A program made the translations under genes and the position numbers. DNA of 64,000 bases, from NCBI GenBank assembly GCA_018267055.1, contig JAFDZF010000014.1:1-64000 (forward strand), in the 5' to 3' direction. Positions 15,924-25,600 of this stretch are shown piece by piece. This DNA is from Bacteroidota bacterium (lineage in GTDB: Bacteria > Bacteroidota > Bacteroidia > Flavobacteriales_F > PHOS-HE28). The notes under the pieces were generated by a model. It worked only from the letters and a program-made list of their open reading frames with translations. It ran no database searches and was not told the origin of the DNA. Every line of letters begins with the position of its first letter. The first letter of the stretch is position 1.

Positions 15924-17249
15924 TCAAATCGCCCCCGCCCCCAGGAAGAGCACCGGCTCCTCCAGGTAACTGCGCAGGGTGCCCATGAAAGCCGCGCCCG
16001 TAGCGCCATCCACCACGCGGTGGTCGCAGCTCAGCGTCAGCTTCATGATGTGGCCCGGCACGATGGCCCCGTTCTTCACCACGGGCTTTTCCACGATGCT
16101 CCCCACGGCCAGGATGCAGGCGTCCGGCGGGTTGATGATCGCGGTGAACTCGTCGATGCCGAACATGCCCAGGTTGGAGATGGTGAAGGTGTTGCCCTCC
16201 CAGTCCTGCGGCTGCAGCTTCTTGTCCTTCGCGCGCTTGGCGTAGTCGCGCACCTCGGCGCCGATGCGGCGCAGGCCCTTCGTGTTGGCGAAGCGCACCA
16301 CGGGCACCAGCAGGCCCTCTTCCACCGCCACGGCCACGCCGATGTGCACGTGCTCGTTGTAGCGGATGCGGTCGCCCAGCCAGCTGCTGTTCACCTTGGG
16401 GTGCTGCATCAGGGCGTGGGCCGCGGCCTTGATCACCAGGTCGTTGAAGCTGATCTTCTCCGGCTCGATGGCCTTGTTCACGCTCTCCCGCATCTGCATC
16501 GCGCGGCCCATGTCCACCTCGATGGTGAGGTAGAAGTGCGGCGCGGAGAACTTGCTCTCGGCGAGCCGGCGCGCGATGGTCTTGCGCATCTGGCTCACGG
16601 GCACCTCGGTGAAGCGCTCCTCCTGCGGGATGAAGCCGGAGGCTTCGCCGCCGCCGGTGTAGTTCTCGATGTCCTTGCGCACCACGCGGCCTTCGTCACC
16701 GGTGCCGCGCACGCGGGCGATGTCGATGCCCTTCTCGTCGGCCAGGCGCTTCGCCAGGGGGCTGGCCTTCACGCGCCCGTTGCTGGTGGGCGGCTCCGCC
16801 AGGCGTGCCGCCGGGGATGCGCTGAACGCAGGGGCGGGCTTGGGGACCGACGTGCCTTGGGCGGGGGCCTTCGCCACGGGTGCGGGAGCGGCCTTCTCCT
16901 CCGCAGGCGCGGCGGCCGGCTCCGGCTTCGGGGCCGCTGGGGCCTCGGCCTTGGGCGCCTCCTTCTTGGCCGGTGCGGCGGACGACGCCAGCAGCGCGCT
17001 GATGTCCTCCCCTTCCTTGCCGATGATGGCCAGCAGCGCGTCCACGGGAGCGGCCTGCCCCTGGGGGACGCCGATGTGCAGCAGCGTGCCGTCGCTGAAG
17101 CTCTCGAACTCCATGGTGGCCTTGTCCGTCTCGATCTCCGCGAGGATGTCCCCGCTCTTCACCTTGTCGCCCACCTTCTTGTGCCAGGCGGCCACCACCC
17201 CTTCGGTCATGGTGTCGCTGAGCTTGGGCATATGTACGATCTCGGCCAT
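15924..17249 (-). CDS. pdhC: Pyruvate dehydrogenase complex E2, dihydrolipoamide acetyltransferase
   Basis: This 441-residue protein transfers the acetyl group from lipoamide to CoA. It has one N-terminal lipoyl domain (lipoyl-Lys43 in EIETDKATMEFES), an Ala/Pro/Lys-rich flexible linker (about 80-145), an E3/E1-binding domain (about 155-195, ASPLAKRLADEKGIDIARVRG), and the catalytic domain with HRVVDG (His410, Asp414). Many Bacteroidota E2 proteins have two lipoyl domains; only one is seen here. E1-alpha lies upstream on the same strand, but a lipoprotein gene separates them. E1-beta is not in this window. Confidence 0.94.
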   Translation of the reverse strand: MAEIVHMPKLSDTMTEGVVAAWHKKVGDKVKSGDILAEIETDKATMEFESFSDGTLLHIGVPQGQAAPVDALLAIIGKEGEDISALLASSAAPAKKEAPKAEAPAAPKPEPAAAPAEEKAAPAPVAKAPAQGTSVPKPAPAFSASPAARLAEPPTSNGRVKASPLAKRLADEKGIDIARVRGTGDEGRVVRKDIENYTGGGEASGFIPQEERFTEVPVSQMRKTIARRLAESKFSAPHFYLTIEVDMGRAMQMRESVNKAIEPEKISFNDLVIKAAAHALMQHPKVNSSWLGDRIRYNEHVHIGVAVAVEEGLLVPVVRFANTKGLRRIGAEVRDYAKRAKDKKLQPQDWEGNTFTISNLGMFGIDEFTAIINPPDACILAVGSIVEKPVVKNGAIVPGHIMKLTLSCDHRVVDGATGAAFMGTLRSYLEEPVLFLGAGAI

Positions 17250-17252
17250 CCG

Positions 17253-17678
17253 TCAATGCTTGTAACCTGTGAAACTGGAATTCCACGACGCCATCGGGCT
17301 GGAGCTGTTCGAGCTCACCTGCAGGACGATCGTGTCACCGGGAACGAAACGCCCGGTGCATGGGTTGGAAGGACCGCTGTGGTAGAGCGGTGAAAGTCGA
17401 AAGGTCAGATCATCCGCCAACAGCAGGTGGTCCCGATACCCCACGATATTGAAGCACCCTTCAACAGCGTCCAGCTCGACCACGAACGTCCGTTCCGCCA
17501 TGGAGCTGTTGCTCCCCCATTCAGGGTTGTAGCTCGACGAGGAAAGTGTCCCCGTGTACGTACCCATGAGGGCCGCACGCGGGTCCGAAGCGCTCGTGGG
17601 CGGTGCCGGGACCTCCTCCTCCTTGGAGCATCCCGAGAGCAGGACAGCGACCAGCATAGGGCACAGCGCGCTCCGCAT
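17253..17678 (-). CDS. Small lipoprotein inserted between pdhA and pdhC
   Basis: This 141-residue protein has a signal sequence and lipobox (VLLSGC, lipidated Cys16). The mature part is Ser/Asn-rich and beta-strand-like (LMGTYTGTLSSSSYNPEWG), resembling small extracytoplasmic lipoproteins of this phylum. The gene starts 3 bp after the pdhA stop and ends 3 bp before the pdhC start, so it must be co-transcribed. No family is recognised and the reason for its position is unknown. Confidence 0.75.
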   Translation of the reverse strand: MRSALCPMLVAVLLSGCSKEEEVPAPPTSASDPRAALMGTYTGTLSSSSYNPEWGSNSSMAERTFVVELDAVEGCFNIVGYRDHLLLADDLTFRLSPLYHSGPSNPCTGRFVPGDTIVLQVSSNSSSPMASWNSSFTGYKH

Positions 17679-17681
17679 GGG

Positions 17682-18713
17682 TCAGTCCTTCACGAACGGG
17701 TAATCCTTCTGCTTGTACACGTCGATGTAGAGCTCGTCCACCGGGGGATAGGGGCTCTCTTCCGCGAACTTCACCGCTTCGCCCACCTCGGCCTTCACCG
17801 CCTCGTCCATCGCCTCCAGCTCGGCCTCGGTGGCCCACTTGTTCGTGAGCAGTTTCCGGCGCACGTCCTCGATGGGGTCCTGCAGCTTGTACTCCTCCAC
17901 CTCCTCCTTGCTGCGGTACTTCTGCGGGTCGCTCATGCTGTGGCCGCGGTACCGGTAGGTCTTGATCTCGAGCAGGTACGGCCCGTTGCCGGCGCGGCAA
18001 TGGGCGGCGGCCTTCGCGATGGCGGTATGCACGTCCTCGCAGCGCATGCCGTTCACGGGCTCGCCGGGCATGTCGTAGCTCTCGCCCAGGGTGTAGAGGT
18101 CGTGCACGTTGCTGGTGCGCTCCACGCTGGTGCCCATGGCGTACTCGTTGTTCTCGATGATGAAGATCACCGGGAGCTTCCACGTCATGGCGATGTTGAA
18201 CGTCTCGTGGAGGATGCCCTGCCGCACGGCGCCGTCGCCCATGGAGCACAGGGTCACATGGTCCTCGCCGCGGTACTTGTCGGCGAAGGCGATGCCGGCG
18301 CCCAGGCCGATCTGCCCGCCCACGATGCCGTGGCCCCCGAAGAGGTTGCGGCCCTTGTCGAAGTAGTGCATGCTGCCGCCCTTGCCCTTGCTGGTGCCGG
18401 TGATGCGGCCGAAGAGCTCGGCCATCACGTTCTTGGGGGGAGTGCCCAGCACCAGCGGGTGGGCGTGGTCGCGGTAGCCGGTGATGATGCGGTCGCTGGG
18501 GCGGATGGCGGTGATCATGCCCGCCAGGATGGCCTCCTGGCCGATGTACAGGTGGCAGAAGCCGCCGAACTTCTGCATGGTGTAGAGCTGGCCGGTCTTC
18601 TCCTCGAAGCGGCGCATCAGGAGCATCTCCTTGAACCAGCGGAGGTAGGTGTCCTTGCCGAAGGTGGCGGCATCCCCGGACTTCTTCTTGGACGGTGCGG
18701 TCTTCGTGGTCAT
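17682..18713 (-). CDS. pdhA: Pyruvate dehydrogenase E1 component, alpha subunit
   Basis: This 343-residue protein binds thiamine diphosphate and, with E1-beta, decarboxylates pyruvate. The ThDP motif runs from Gly159-Asp160-Gly161 (GDGAVRQGILHE) to Asn188-Asn189. The phosphorylation-loop-like regions (GYRDHAHPLVLG; MHYFDKGRNLFGGHGIVGG) are conserved. Start ATG 18713 has a near-perfect -7 box (TATCTTTG) 22 nt upstream. The order pdhC-pdhA-cdd next to porV/porU is a recurring Bacteroidota arrangement as I recall it. Confidence 0.95.
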   Translation of the reverse strand: MTTKTAPSKKKSGDAATFGKDTYLRWFKEMLLMRRFEEKTGQLYTMQKFGGFCHLYIGQEAILAGMITAIRPSDRIITGYRDHAHPLVLGTPPKNVMAELFGRITGTSKGKGGSMHYFDKGRNLFGGHGIVGGQIGLGAGIAFADKYRGEDHVTLCSMGDGAVRQGILHETFNIAMTWKLPVIFIIENNEYAMGTSVERTSNVHDLYTLGESYDMPGEPVNGMRCEDVHTAIAKAAAHCRAGNGPYLLEIKTYRYRGHSMSDPQKYRSKEEVEEYKLQDPIEDVRRKLLTNKWATEAELEAMDEAVKAEVGEAVKFAEESPYPPVDELYIDVYKQKDYPFVKD

Positions 18714-18735
18714 TCAGCAGCGCATCAGGGCGCGC

Positions 18736-18743
18736 CAAAGATA
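18736..18743 (-). promoter_or_regulatory. -7 promoter box of the pdh operon
   Basis: On the minus strand this reads TATCTTTG, a full match to TAnnTTTG, 22 nt before the pdhA ATG. Confidence 0.6.
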
Positions 18744-18762
18744 GACCGCGGAGCCGAGGCGT

Positions 18763-19260
18763 TCAGGCCTTGCGGCGACGGGCCAGGTGCGAACTGTCGA
18801 AGGACAGGGGCAGGAGGGTGTCGGCGCTGAAGGTCTCGATCACCGGTCCGCGCATCACGCCCATGAGCAGGCGGATGGGCCCCTTCTGGCGGCGCTCCTG
18901 CTCCACCAGCGCCTGCCGGCAGATGCCGCACGGCGTCACCGGGCGCGAGCCGCGCACCTGGGGCACCACGATGGCCATGCACTCCACCGTGCTGTCGGGC
19001 ATCACGGCCAGGGCCGCATGCAGGGCCGTGCGCTCGGCGCAGATGCCCGCGGGGAAGCTGGCGTTCTCCTGGTTGCTGCCGGGCACCACCTCGCCCTCCT
19101 CCATCCGCAGGGCCGCGCCCACCTTGAACTTCGAGTACGGCGCGTAGGCGTTCCGCGCGGCCTTGGCGGCCAGCTCCAGCAATTGGCGGTCCTCCTTGGG
19201 CAGGGCGGACCAGGACGGGTGCTGCAGGTAATGCAGCGCGATCTTGCGGTTGGCGGCCAT
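18763..19260 (-). CDS. cdd: Cytidine deaminase
   Basis: This 165-residue protein deaminates cytidine or deoxycytidine in pyrimidine salvage. The zinc site is intact: Cys74-Ala-Glu76 (GICAERTALHAAL) and PCGIC with Cys111 and Cys114. The substrate loop FKVGAALRM is also present. ATG 19260 (MAANRKIALHYLQHPSW) is chosen; the longer frame passes through the promoter and into the divergent gene. A -7 box lies 14 nt upstream. Confidence 0.93.
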   Translation of the reverse strand: MAANRKIALHYLQHPSWSALPKEDRQLLELAAKAARNAYAPYSKFKVGAALRMEEGEVVPGSNQENASFPAGICAERTALHAALAVMPDSTVECMAIVVPQVRGSRPVTPCGICRQALVEQERRQKGPIRLLMGVMRGPVIETFSADTLLPLSFDSSHLARRRKA

Positions 19261-19274
19261 GGGCGAAAGGGCGT

Positions 19275-19282
19275 CGAAAGTA
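19275..19282 (-). promoter_or_regulatory. -7-type promoter box of cdd
   Basis: On the minus strand this reads TACTTTCG, 14 nt before the cdd ATG. It faces the divergent box at 19318-19325 across a perfect palindrome. Confidence 0.5.
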
Positions 19283-19295
19283 CGATGCCCGGGGC

Positions 19296-19313
19296 CTCCG
19301 CGGGCCCGCGGAG
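19296..19313. promoter_or_regulatory. 18-bp perfect palindrome between divergent promoters (candidate operator)
   Basis: CTCCGCGGGCCCGCGGAG is its own reverse complement. It lies midway between the cdd and polyphosphate-polymerase -7 boxes, where the -33 elements of both would fall. A dimeric repressor or activator site is inferred. In such GC-rich DNA a chance palindrome cannot be excluded. Confidence 0.4.
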
Positions 19314-19317
19314 ACCC

Positions 19318-19325
19318 TAGATTTG
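19318..19325 (+). promoter_or_regulatory. -7 promoter box of the VTC-domain gene
   Basis: TAGATTTG fully matches TAnnTTTG and ends 8 nt before the ATG at 19334. Transcription would begin at or next to the start codon. Confidence 0.6.
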
Positions 19326-19333
19326 GCCTTCCC

Positions 19334-20092
19334 ATGCCCGCGCACGACCTGGACGCGATCATCGCCCGCTTCGACCCCATCGGCCTGGCCGAGATGGACG
19401 GCGTGAAGCTGCAGACGCGGATGGACTCGAAGTACCTGTTCGAGGAGGCCCGGCTCCCGGCCATCCTGGAGGCCCTGCTGCCCGCATACCGCATCCTGGA
19501 GGTGGACGGCGTACGCGGCGCCGACTACCGCACGCTCTACTTCGACACCGCCGGGCACAAGCACTACCTCGACCACCAGAACGGCCGCACGTTCCGCAGC
19601 AAGGTGCGCTACCGCGAGTACGTGGGCAGCGGGCTCTGCTTCCTGGAGGTGAAGCGCAAGACCGGCCGGGGGGGCACCGACAAGGTGCGCAGGCCCGTGG
19701 CGGGCATCCCCGGGCAGCTGGACGTGGAGGCCCAGGCCTTCGTCCGCGAGGCGAGCGGCTGCACGGAGCCCCATGCGGCGGTGCTCTGGAACGGCTTCTC
19801 GCGACTCACGTTCGTGCACCGCACGCGCCCGGAGCGCCTCACCATCGACCGCGACCTGCGGTTCGCCGACGGCACCGCCTCGGCCGCGCTGGAGGGCATC
19901 TGCGTGGCGGAGCTGAAGGAAGGGCGCACCGGCCATGGCTCCCCGTTCACCGCCCTGATGCGCGCCGGCGGCATGCGGGCCTCGGGCCTCAGCAAATACT
20001 GCATCGGCCTGGTATTGCTGGGCCGCACCACCAAGTACAACTCCTTCAAGGCCACCCTGCTGCAGGTGGAGCGCCTGCGCCGCGCGGCCTGA
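19334..20092 (+). CDS. VTC-domain polyphosphate polymerase-like protein
   Basis: This 252-residue protein carries the VTC/triphosphate-tunnel pattern: KLQTRMDSKYLFEE near the N-terminus, YRTLYFDTAGHKHYLDHQNG, then paired basic strands RSKVRYREYV and FLEVKRKTGRG, and a late acidic strand VAELKEGR. Relatives make or bind polyphosphate inside a charged tunnel. The following DUF4956 membrane-protein gene starts 21 bp downstream; this pairing is common in bacteria and suggests a membrane-associated polyphosphate unit. ATG 19334 is chosen from the promoter box 8 nt upstream. Activity is inferred from the family. Confidence 0.82.
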   Translation: MPAHDLDAIIARFDPIGLAEMDGVKLQTRMDSKYLFEEARLPAILEALLPAYRILEVDGVRGADYRTLYFDTAGHKHYLDHQNGRTFRSKVRYREYVGSGLCFLEVKRKTGRGGTDKVRRPVAGIPGQLDVEAQAFVREASGCTEPHAAVLWNGFSRLTFVHRTRPERLTIDRDLRFADGTASAALEGICVAELKEGRTGHGSPFTALMRAGGMRASGLSKYCIGLVLLGRTTKYNSFKATLLQVERLRRAA

Positions 20093-20097
20093 CCTCG

Positions 20098-20105
20098 TAT
20101 ACTTG
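20098..20105 (+). promoter_or_regulatory. -7-like box of the DUF4956 gene
   Basis: TATACTTG ends 8 nt before the ATG at 20114, within the 21-bp gap after the VTC gene. It differs from TAnnTTTG at one position. Confidence 0.4.
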
Positions 20106-20113
20106 GTCCCATC

Positions 20114-20767
20114 ATGGTGAAGATCTTCGGCATGCGCCTCTTCCACGAGGACCTGTGGGAGCTGCTGTTCAAGTTCACGCTGGACGCGCTCGTGCTGTTC
20201 GTCCTCATCCGGCTCATCTACTACCCGATCCACCGGAAGAAGGAGAACCTCTTCACCTACTTTGTCTTCAACGTCCTCATCTTCTTCCTGTGCATCCTGA
20301 TGAACAACGTGAAGCTGAGCATGGGCTTCGGCTTCGGCCTGTTCGCGGTGTTCAGCATCATGCGCTACCGCACCGAGCAGCTCTCGGTGAAGGACATGAC
20401 CTACCTCTTCGCCGTGATCACCCTGGCGGTGATCAATGCATTGGTGAGCAAGAAGGTGAGCCTGGCCGAGCTGGTCTTCACCAACGGCATGATCCTCGCG
20501 CTGGTGTACGTGCTGGAGCACGTCTGGCTCACGCGGCACGAGGCCATGCGGCAGCTCATCTATGAGCGCATCGAACTGATCAAGCCCGAGAACCGCGCCC
20601 TGCTCTTCGAGGACCTGAAGCAGCGCCTCGGCATCAAGGTGAGCCGGGTGGAGATCGGCCGCATCGACCTGCTGCGCGACACGGCCCAGCTGCGCGTGTT
20701 CTACTTCGAGGACGAGCAGGCCCACACCACCTTCGTGGAGCTGCCGCCGGACGACAACGACGATTGA
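20114..20767 (+). CDS. DUF4956 domain membrane protein
   Basis: This 217-residue protein has about four membrane helices in the first 140 residues (FTLDALVLFVLIRLIYYPI, YFVFNVLIFFLCILMNNVKL). The conserved family core MGFGFGLFAVFSIMRYRTEQ (about 76-95) is followed by a soluble C-terminal alpha/beta domain (about 150-217). It is the usual partner of VTC-type polymerases and sits directly downstream of one here. It may anchor or regulate polyphosphate synthesis at the membrane; the biochemical role is unknown. Confidence 0.83.
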   Translation: MVKIFGMRLFHEDLWELLFKFTLDALVLFVLIRLIYYPIHRKKENLFTYFVFNVLIFFLCILMNNVKLSMGFGFGLFAVFSIMRYRTEQLSVKDMTYLFAVITLAVINALVSKKVSLAELVFTNGMILALVYVLEHVWLTRHEAMRQLIYERIELIKPENRALLFEDLKQRLGIKVSRVEIGRIDLLRDTAQLRVFYFEDEQAHTTFVELPPDDNDD

Positions 20768-20777
20768 TCGTTCGATC

Positions 20778-21263
20778 CTAGGAAGCCGCCTTCTCGATCA
20801 GCGCCACCGCGTAGGCGCACACCCCTTCCTCGCGGCCCACGAAGCCGAGCTGCTCATTGGTGGTGGCCTTGATGGAGACGGCGCCCAGGTCAATGCCCAG
20901 CAGCGGGGCGATCACGGCGCGCATGGCCTCGATGTGCGGCTTGATCTTCGGCCGCTCCAGCACCAGGGTGCTGTCCACGTTGCCCACGCGCCAGCCGCGC
21001 CCGGCCAGCAGGGCCATCACCTGCTTCAGCAGCACCTTGCTGTCGGCATCCTTCCAGCGCGCGTCCGTATCGGGGAAATGGTGGCCGATGTCGCCCAGTC
21101 CGGCCGCGCCGAGCAGCGCGTCGCAGATGGCGTGCAGCAGCACATCGGCGTCGCTGTGCCCCAGGGCGCCGGTCACATGCGGCACCTGCACACCGCCGAG
21201 CCAGAACGCTCGGCCTTCCACAAGGCGGTGGGTATCGAAGCCGAAGCCGACGCGGACGGTCAT
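20778..21263 (-). CDS. ispF: 2-C-methyl-D-erythritol 2,4-cyclodiphosphate synthase
   Basis: This 161-residue enzyme catalyses the fifth step of the MEP isoprenoid pathway, supplying precursors for the carotenoids encoded at the window's right end. The metal ligands are present: Asp10 and His12 (GFGFDTHRL) and His44 ([19 protein letters not shown]). The C-terminal [17 protein letters not shown] is also intact. Its ATG overlaps the porV stop by 4 bp, so it is translated from the porV transcript. Confidence 0.96.
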   Translation of the reverse strand: MTVRVGFGFDTHRLVEGRAFWLGGVQVPHVTGALGHSDADVLLHAICDALLGAAGLGDIGHHFPDTDARWKDADSKVLLKQVMALLAGRGWRVGNVDSTLVLERPKIKPHIEAMRAVIAPLLGIDLGAVSIKATTNEQLGFVGREEGVCAYAVALIEKAAS

Positions 21264-22564
21264 TCCGTGACGCCTTCCGCCTTCTTCTTCGCCTTGCCGT
21301 CGAACTTGAAGCCGAGGGTGAACCGCAGCGTATTGGCCAGCGGGCTGCGCTGCGTGTTGGCGATCAGATAACTGAAATCGAGCGAGAAGATGCTGTACCG
21401 CACGCCCAGGCCCACGGTGAAGTACTTGCGGTTGCCCTTGGTGGCGTGCTCCCAGAAATAGCCGGTGCGGAAGGCGAACTGCTTGGCGTACCAGTACTCG
21501 AAACCGCCGCCGAAGTAGAACTCACGCAGCTCCTCCTTGAAGCGGCTGCCGGGGGTCACGTGCACGGCGCCGTTCTCGTCCACGTACACATCGCCCGGCG
21601 CGTCGCTGAACGAGCCGAAGATGCCCGCGGCCACGCCCCGGTTCGGATCCTCGCCGCTGGCGATGAGGTAGTTGCCCTGGTCGTCCTTCACCGGGGTGCC
21701 GGTGCTGTCCTGGAAGTACACCGGCGGGGTGGGCACCAGCAGCTTGTTGATGTCGGCGTTGAAGGTGATGCTGTTGTACTCGTCCAGCTCCACGGTCAGG
21801 GCCGGGCCCAGGCGCATATTGATGGGGATGAAGTCCACGCGCGAGGTCTCGCTGTAGGACATCCGGTTGCCGATGTTCGAGATGTTCAACCCGAAGGCGA
21901 AGGTGGCGTCGCGGTCGCCCAGGGTCATGTCGTCCTTGTGGTAGAAGAACGAGACATCGGCCGCCACGGCCTGGCCGGCCTTGGTGTTGGCGCCGTTCAC
22001 GTTGAGGCCGCCGGTGAGGTTGCTGTTGATGTAGCGCAGCGCGATGCCGCCCGAGAAGCGGTCGCTGAACTGCTGGGCGAAGGCCACGTCCACCGCGAAC
22101 TCAGCGGGCTTGAAGTCGCGGATGACCCCGCCGTTGATGTCGGTGAAGGTGATGCTGCCCAGGTTGAAATACCGCAGCGAGCCGCCGATGGCGCTGCGCT
22201 TGTTCTTCAGCTTCTTGAAGCCCGCCAGGTAGGCCAGGCTCATGTCGGGCACCAGGTTGCGGAGCCAGGGCGAGACCGAGATGCTGAACTCCCCTTCGTT
22301 CTCGGCGAACGCGAGCTTGCTGGGGTTCCAGTGGATGGCATTGGCATCGGCCGGCAGGGCCACCCCCGCGTCGCCCATGCCGCCCGAGCGCGAGTCGGGG
22401 CCGATCATGAGGAAGGGCACCGCCGTGGTGATCGTGTTGAGCCGCTTGCCGCACTCCTGGCCGCTGAGCTCGGTGAGGCACCCGGTGCCCACCTGGGCAC
22501 GCATCAGGGAAGGCAGGGCCAGTGCGGTGCCGAGCACGGCCAGCGAGCGGGTAACGGACGTCAT
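21260..22564 (-). CDS. porV: Type IX secretion outer-membrane protein PorV
   Basis: This 434-residue FadL-like beta-barrel has a signal peptide (ending near MRAQ, residue 23). The family N-terminus is present: [20 protein letters not shown], then [18 protein letters not shown]. PorV carries T9SS substrates from the translocon to the PorU sortase at the outer membrane. The ATG at 22564 is preceded 35 nt upstream by a perfect -7 box. porU lies immediately upstream on the same strand and ispf overlaps the end. Confidence 0.93.
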   Translation of the reverse strand: MTSVTRSLAVLGTALALPSLMRAQVGTGCLTELSGQECGKRLNTITTAVPFLMIGPDSRSGGMGDAGVALPADANAIHWNPSKLAFAENEGEFSISVSPWLRNLVPDMSLAYLAGFKKLKNKRSAIGGSLRYFNLGSITFTDINGGVIRDFKPAEFAVDVAFAQQFSDRFSGGIALRYINSNLTGGLNVNGANTKAGQAVAADVSFFYHKDDMTLGDRDATFAFGLNISNIGNRMSYSETSRVDFIPINMRLGPALTVELDEYNSITFNADINKLLVPTPPVYFQDSTGTPVKDDQGNYLIASGEDPNRGVAAGIFGSFSDAPGDVYVDENGAVHVTPGSRFKEELREFYFGGGFEYWYAKQFAFRTGYFWEHATKGNRKYFTVGLGVRYSIFSLDFSYLIANTQRSPLANTLRFTLGFKFDGKAKKKAEGVTE

Positions 22565-22599
22565 CGGCAGGCGAAAGGGGTCGTTCGAGGAAAGGGCGG

Positions 22600-22607
22600 C
22601 AAATATA
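22600..22607 (-). promoter_or_regulatory. -7 promoter box of porV-ispF
   Basis: On the minus strand this reads TATATTTG, a full match to the consensus, 35 nt before the porV ATG and downstream of the porU stop. Confidence 0.55.
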
Positions 22608-22635
22608 CGCCGGTCCACCCCCGCTTATTGTCCGG

Positions 22636-25600
22636 TCAGCGCAGGATCACCAGCTTCTCGAACTTATCGGCGGACTCTCCCGAGGGGGTGGCGATGCTGA
22701 GGCGGTACACGTACACCCCCCGCCCGATCCGGTCCCCGTTGTCGTCCAGGCCGTCCCAGGCCAGCGGCTCGGAGCGGAACCCGTCGCAGTCCAGGCGGCG
22801 GCTCAGGGTCTTCACCAGGCGCCCGCCCACGGTGAACACCTGCACCTGGCAGTCCAGGGTGGTGCAGGGGCGGTTGTGCTCGAAATAGAACTCGGTGTGG
22901 GTGGTGAAGGGGTTGGGGTAGTTCAGCACGTGCTCCAGGGCCAGCTCCGCCGAGGGGGCCACCACGAACTCGGTGCTCTTCTGGCTGCTGTTGTTGAACA
23001 CGTCCCAGGCCTTCAGGTCCAGGGTGTGGCGGCCTTCGGCCACCTTGCTCAGGCGGTAGCGCACTTTCCCGCTCTTGTAGGTGTCCTGGTCGGCCTCGTA
23101 CACGTCGTTCAGCACGATGGCGTTCTCGGTGTTGGCGTCCAGGGTGGCCACCAGGTCGTGCCCGATGCTGCTGCCCAGGGTGTTGATGCCGTTGTCGTCG
23201 AAGAGCTTGGCGTACAGCAGGGGGGTCTCGTTCGTGATCCCGCCGGGGACGAACCGCTCATCGTTCAGATACAGTTCGATGCGCGGGCCCTGCTCATCGA
23301 CCACCACGTTGTTGTTGGAGCCGCCGACGAGGGGCGTCTCCGTGTAGCCGCAGGCATTGCGCGCCAGGCTCTCCGCGTACACCCCGATGCGCCCCGGTCC
23401 CACCTGGTAATTGATGTCCTTGGGCACCACGAAGGTGAAACTGAACACCCCGTTCACCACCGAGGCCCGGCCGCGGTAGATGATGCTCTTGCGGAGCAGG
23501 AAGCTGAAGGGTTCGCCCGGGGGGTCGTTCATCAGGGCGTTCACCGTCACCTTCTTGTCGAACACCGTGGGCACCACCACCCCGTTGAAGCCCGCATCGG
23601 GCACGCCGCCCTCGCCCACGTAGCCGTTGACCCGCACCGTGGACAGGGCCGTGATGGTGTCCACCGGGTTGCCCAGGGTGTCGGTGATGGCCGTGATGTA
23701 GGCATTGTCCCGGGCCATGGCCAGGCGCGTGGTGGGGTCGCCCAGCAGGGCGAAGTTGCGGTGGTTGGTGCTCGACGGGTTGCTGGTGGAGATCGCCACC
23801 TTGGTCTGGCGGTACACGTCACCCAAGCGCTGGTCGCGGCCCTGCTCGTCGTGCTGCTTGAACACGTTGTCGTAGAAGTCCATCGAGAGCGTCTGGTTCT
23901 GGGCGCTGAAGGCGATGCGCGTGGTGGTCATCAGCGCGATGCCGCCGCCGTTGGGGTTCAGGAACACGTTCTCCCCCGCCGAGGTGCGGGCCGGGTCGTC
24001 CCAGCGGCTGAACTCGCAGGTGGCCGTCATGAACAGGGGCAGGCGCTCCAGGTTGGTCCAGCCCAGGATGGTGCTGTTGTCCAGCAGGTCCTCATGCGCC
24101 CAGCCGGTCTCGCCACCGTGGCCCACGTAGTTCACCACCAGCATGCCCTTCTGCACGCGGTCGCGCAGCTCGTTCTCCGCATCAGGATAGCGGTCGCCGC
24201 CCAGGCCGCCCGTCTGCACGTAGGCGTCCAGGTAGATCTTGCTCTGGTCCAGGCAGGGATGCTCGCTTTCCACCTTCCGGGCCAGCCGGTCGCTGTTGTC
24301 CATGTGCAGGTCGCCCTCGAAGCCGTCCCCGTTCTGGTCGTCGCTGCAGAAGAGCACCCAGTTGCGCCAGTCGCCCGCGCCCCCGTCGCTGCCGGTGGTG
24401 CACGAGGTGCCCGCCGGCGACAGCAGGGTGAAGCGGTCGTAGGCCAGCAGCTTGTCCACCGCCTGCTGCGCCTGCGTCAGGTCGCTCACCGGCAGGCGGC
24501 CGACGCCGATGTCCACCAGGTCGCCGGTGCCTTCGCCCTCCGTGTCGTCCAGCAGCCCGAAGTAGTCGTCCGAGGTGTAGGTGGCCGAGCTCCACGAATC
24601 GGCGGTCTGGTAGGTGGGGATCAGGTTCTGGTTGCTGGGCAGCAGGTTGATGTTGTTGTACGAGCCGTCGCCGAACAGCAGCAGATAGCGCGGCATCAGC
24701 GCCGGATCGCTGCCCGCGCGGTCGTACAGCATCTTCATGTAGCGCTTGATCGCCGTGCCGTCACGCTGGCCCGAGGAGAACTCGTTGAAGACCTGCTGCG
24801 GGCTCACCATCACCACCGAGAGGCCCTCGTTGGCACGGGCTTCCGCCAGGCGCGCCGCCTGCGACTGGAACTGCGGGGGGCACACGATCACCAGGTCCGT
24901 GGGCAGCGGGGTGCCGTGGAGGTCCTGCGGGGCCACGCGGCCCACGGCCGTCGGCTCCAGGAAGCCGGTGTTCTTGAAGGCGATGAACTCGTGCAGGTCG
25001 TCCGTGGCCATGCGGAAGACCTTCTGGTTGCCGTTGTCCGTGAAGGGCACCGCACGCGCCTCGGTGGGGTCGGTGATGTCCCAGATGCCCTGCACCCCCG
25101 CCGCGAAGTCCAGCGTGAACTCCCCCACCCGGCCCGGGCCCGCCGTGCGCGGATCGCGGAAGGCCAGCTGGTTGCCGGCCATCTTCAGGTCGCGACGCGC
25201 GTTCACCTCCAGGTAGTTCATATACCCCAGCGACGTCACCGGGTCGAACTTGTTGAAGGTCACCGTCACCAGCAGGTTGTTGTCGGTGTGCAGCACCGGG
25301 ATGGTGAGCTTCTTCACCACCCCATAGGGCGAGGCCGGGCTGGTGCCCACGCCGGTCACATTGATGTTGGTCACCGAGCTGCCGGCCTGCACGCGGAACG
25401 AGCTCGTGGCATTGATGGTGCGGCCGAGCACTTCCACGGTGAGGTAGAGCGAATCCGCGGTGTGCAGGAAGGGCAGGGCGAAGTTGTAGTTGTAGGTGGT
25501 CACCAGGTCGTACACCTCGGCGAACCACGTGCGGCCCGACTTCAGCAGGTTCACCGCGTCCTTGTCGATCGTCTGCCGGTCGCTGAAGGCGGTCACCTGG

